Assembly: GCF_027744825.2 (NCBI RefSeq) | Contig: NC_071348.1 | Location: forward strand, 12,867,563-12,931,562 | From: Synchiropus splendidus | Lineage: Eukaryota; Chordata; Actinopteri; Syngnathiformes; Callionymidae | Reading direction: 5' to 3' | DNA length: 64,000 nt | Shown: piece by piece, positions 42,377 to 64,000 of the stretch | Layout of the letters: every line of letters starts with the position of its first letter | How positions within the stretch are numbered: position 1 is the stretch's first letter | Program-made: the position numbers and the translations under genes | Notes under the pieces: model-generated | Seen by the model: the letters and a program-made list of their open reading frames with translations, nothing else | What the model was told of the DNA's origin: nothing | Database searches by the model: none

Positions 42377-42982
42377 GTAAGGTCTAGACTGTTTGTTGTC
42401 ATCGGGTGAAAGGCCAGCAGCATATGAACAGCTTTTGCGTCTCGGCGAGTTAGTTTAATTCCCGCACCGGACAGGAGAACTTTGAACAAGCTGTGACTCA
42501 TCAAAATTCCTGCTGTCCGAAAAATGGAGTCTGCAGCAGTGTTGAGAGTTTAAATGAAGTTGGAGAGCACTCGTGGTGGTGGAGGTCTGCTCCTGTGGGT
42601 GTGAGTGCACCATTCCTCCCACCCACTGGACTGTGTGTGTCCTCACATGTACTTTTTGGCACTGATGTGGTGATGGATTGGTGCCACTGAAGAACCAAAT
42701 GGAACTTTTTTTTTCGTTTCGTCTGTGTACCAGTAACTCCAGAACTTATTATTGTTGGCCGACAGAAATTGCAGCAGCGTCATTTAAGTAAAATTTAAAT
42801 ATATTTGTGGCTTTGAAAACAAGATGAAAAATGGATGAGTTGAAGGTGCGTCTGAATTAGTTCGTTCTGCAGTGAAGTCAGCAAAGTGGCTCGACTACTT
42901 CAGCAGCGTTTTTAATGGCCGCGGCCAGAGAACAGAAATGAAGTTAATGATTTGGCTCGGGAGCGTGTTGTGCCTGCCGTTA

Positions 42983-42986
<4 letters not shown>

Positions 42987-43030
<44 letters not shown>
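42987..43030. repeat. (AT)22 microsatellite
   Basis: Twenty-two perfect AT units in the presumed 5' UTR intron of lmna. This is likely to be length-polymorphic. Confidence 0.95.
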
Positions 43031-43034
<4 letters not shown>

Positions 43035-43696
43035 GTCTTACATCCAAGGGCACCTCCCATCCATTGTTATGGCAACAGGCTGCGGATAACTCACACTGCC
43101 ACTGAACTGCTGAGTTCCAATACAGTGGTTTCAGTTTTAAGAGCAATGAGTTGAAGCAATTCAAGCAACAGCCTGGCTGTTACGAGCGGAGTGTCTGATC
43201 ATAGACATTATATTCAGACACAGTTATGCCAGTATGGCTCAGCGTGTGATTGTTGACAGTTGCTAAGCGACTTAAACACGTACTTGATCCACTACAACAG
43301 AACTGTACTATATTGATGCGGTGTCACTGAGTCAATACTGTTGGTGAACATTAGCTAGTGAGTAGTTAGCATAGCATCGACCTGAGATGACACAGCAGAA
43401 TATTTTGTATTTTCCAGAGTGATAATGGCCCAGACAATGTTTTGGCTGAAGTTTTTGGAGAAAGCCACCTGAGACCTGCTGGACAACATGCTCAGCTGTT
43501 AAAACATCCGGAGGACAGAGACTAAAAACAAATTATTCTTGTGACTCATGTTAGCTTGTACGGGTGTTTAGTTAGCAATACGGTTGTGAAGATTTCAATA
43601 CTTGAAGTCCAGTGCCAACCCTGACCCCTTTTCATTGTTCTTTTCCCGCAGACAGTGAGTCACCCTCTCTAAACGTCTTGCTGAGCCACTATTGCC

Positions 43697-62223
<18,527 letters not shown>

Positions 62224-63575
62224 AAGGGAACCGAGCCTCTCCTGGACCAGCGAGTCCCACACCCCTCATAGGAGTAGCGTTTTTTTACTGTTTGGATATT
62301 TGACGTTTTCTACGGTCTGTGTTTAGTTTCCTGGTTAGTGTTGCAGGTTAGACGGGCTTCCTGGCTTCAGCTCAGCTTCTTCATTACTGCATGTTTGCTT
62401 CTTGCACCGGCTTCATGACCAGAATGTTGGATTTGATCCGAACTGGGTTTCACCTCTTTTCATAGCCGAGCTGTCGACACTCAACACGCACAGCAAGTGA
62501 ACCCTGCTCAGACAAACTCTGCAGGACTTTACTCTGCACTCGTAGAGGAGACCGGCTCATCAGAAGTCGGTCGTCATGCTGACAAATATTTAGTTCAAAA
62601 GTTTGATAATCTAGAGCTAGATTACACGATTGTCAGAAGCCAAAGTTCTAAACTCAGGGTTTGAATCTGTTTCTGTCCATTTGTTTTTCTGACCGAATGT
62701 TGATGGAATTAAGGAATTGTTTTGAGATTTTGTCTCAACTGGATGTACCTAAGATAAGAGTACTTAAGAGTACCAAAGATGTTTTTGTTTTACTTTTGAG
62801 GAGCTCGTGGCTAGTTAATGCTCATCATGTGAGAGATATTCTAGAACGTCCAGAAGAATGTGCCTTCAAATATCAGCACCCAGACTCCTTCGTCACATGA
62901 CTCACCCCGCTGTCACCAGCCCCCCACCCAAAAAATGGTCATAGGAGCCTTTTCTCTTCTTTTTCCGAAATATTTTGGGTTCAGCTAAGACCAGGTTTGT
63001 GGTCTATCTTTGGCTTTCCGCTTTGTTACGCATGGTGGGTAGTGTACTGTAGTCTGGCAGCTTGATCATTTATGCTCCACCTATTTGAATATCAATGCAT
63101 TTATGGATAAAACTTGACGCTTCTTTTTTTGTTCGTTAAATATGTTCAATGTCAGTTTTGCTGTTGCGCCTTATTTTCTGTTTCATTTGTATTCCTGAAA
63201 GTGCCTTAAAAAGTCCCGGAAAACTAGTTAAAAATGTGTATTTTCAGTCAGAAGGCTTTTTGAGTTTTTCAATAGTCAAGTTTCCTGATAAAAAGGTCAT
63301 TAAATATTTTTATACAGTCGTGAAAATATTGATAAATATTCCCATTGGACTGTAACTGAGCTTAAAAATAAAAGAGTTGTGCCAATGGTTTTTGACAAAA
63401 ATCTCTGTTTCAGGCAGCAGTGTGTTTGCTGTGAGTGTCTCTGCAGATGAGCTGCAAGAAGTGCCAACAATAACTGGTGTTAAAATGGTGAAAAGCAGAG
63501 TTGTGACAGGTTCTTTTTCTGGTCATTCCTGTTTGTAAAATGACAAATAAAAGCTTTTCCTCAATGACGGTCACA
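62224..63575 (+). other. lmna: lmna 3' UTR with two poly(A) signals
   Basis: Noncoding after the TAG at 62221-62223. AATAAA at 63367-63372 and 63546-63551 gives 3' UTRs of about 1.15 or 1.35 kb; the second is followed by a GT-rich region typical of cleavage sites. Confidence 0.65.
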
Positions 63576-64000
63576 TCTGCTGGTGTTTAAATGCTGATAT
63601 ATTTCTCTGTTCAAGAAGAGAGACGTTCATAAAGGAACTAAGGAACTCACCTGCAAGAGAGAAGTTAACATTACATAATATGAAATAGCTAAATATGGAC
63701 AGCTGCAAAGCTATTTTGAGTAGGGAAACAGTTTAATCTAGATTGACAAGTGCTAGCTCTCAGTTTGCATCAATGCCAACAGCAGAACAACCAGCATAAC
63801 TGTAGAGAGCTGTAGTTTATTTTTTATTGAAGAAGAAAAAGAGAGCTTGAAGAGCAACTCTTAGTTAAAACAGGTGTGATGAGGTGGGACGTAAGGCGCG
63901 ATGGACGTGTGAGTAACTGGCTCCCGGAAACCAACTACGAATTCCTATATAACTCTAAATACTAAAGTATGAAGGCAGGAATATCAAAAACAAAGAATAA
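63576..64000. other. intergenic sequence downstream of lmna
   Basis: AT-rich sequence with no coding, RNA-gene or repeat signal that I can support. The next gene is beyond the window. Confidence 0.6.

Overview
This is a teleost fish nuclear genome window. The introns, GT-AG splice sites, AATAAA signals, CA/TG and AT microsatellites and low gene density are vertebrate, and the gene content and extra Rab11 paralogue fit a bony fish. Nothing bacterial or viral was seen. The protein-coding content is four spliced genes in the order and orientation known from human 1q22 (RAB25 >, MEX3A <, LMNA >), plus a Rab11A-like gene lying directly behind rab25.

Layout. 1-3.9 kb: rab25 (+), exons 2-5; its first exon lies upstream of the window. 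4.6-13.3 kb: rab11a-like (+), complete in five exons (216 aa), with a CRE/CCAAT/GC-box promoter, a MITE-like insertion in intron 4 and a long 3' UTR. 13.85-25.75 kb: mex3a (-), complete in two exons (524 aa, two KH domains and a RING), with a probable 6.4-kb 3' UTR that runs tail to tail against rab11a-like. 26-42 kb: intergenic, with no recognised gene. It holds a 1.4-kb minisatellite of about 30 units of 41/48 bp, CTCF-, ZNF143- and YY1-like motifs, and two minus-strand exon-like structures I cannot name (40.3-41.8 kb). 42.3-63.6 kb: lmna (+), with a probable noncoding first exon, twelve coding exons (646 aa, prelamin A ending CSVM), a 13.3-kb first coding intron carrying a (TG)56 tract, and a 1.1-1.3-kb 3' UTR.

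How they relate. Rab25 and Rab11 are recycling-endosome GTPases that share exon phases and lengths exactly, so they look like old tandem duplicates. Mex3a is an RNA-binding ubiquitin ligase and lamin A a nuclear lamina filament; these two are neighbours by conserved synteny, not by shared pathway. The four recognised gene models rest on in-frame, phase-consistent splicing checked base by base. Regulatory motifs, UTR limits and the minus-strand exons at 40-42 kb are inference. I did not find a clearly new system; the best candidates for something undescribed are the spliced minus-strand ORF at 40.87-41.78 kb and the CTCF-motif/minisatellite arrangement between mex3a and lmna.
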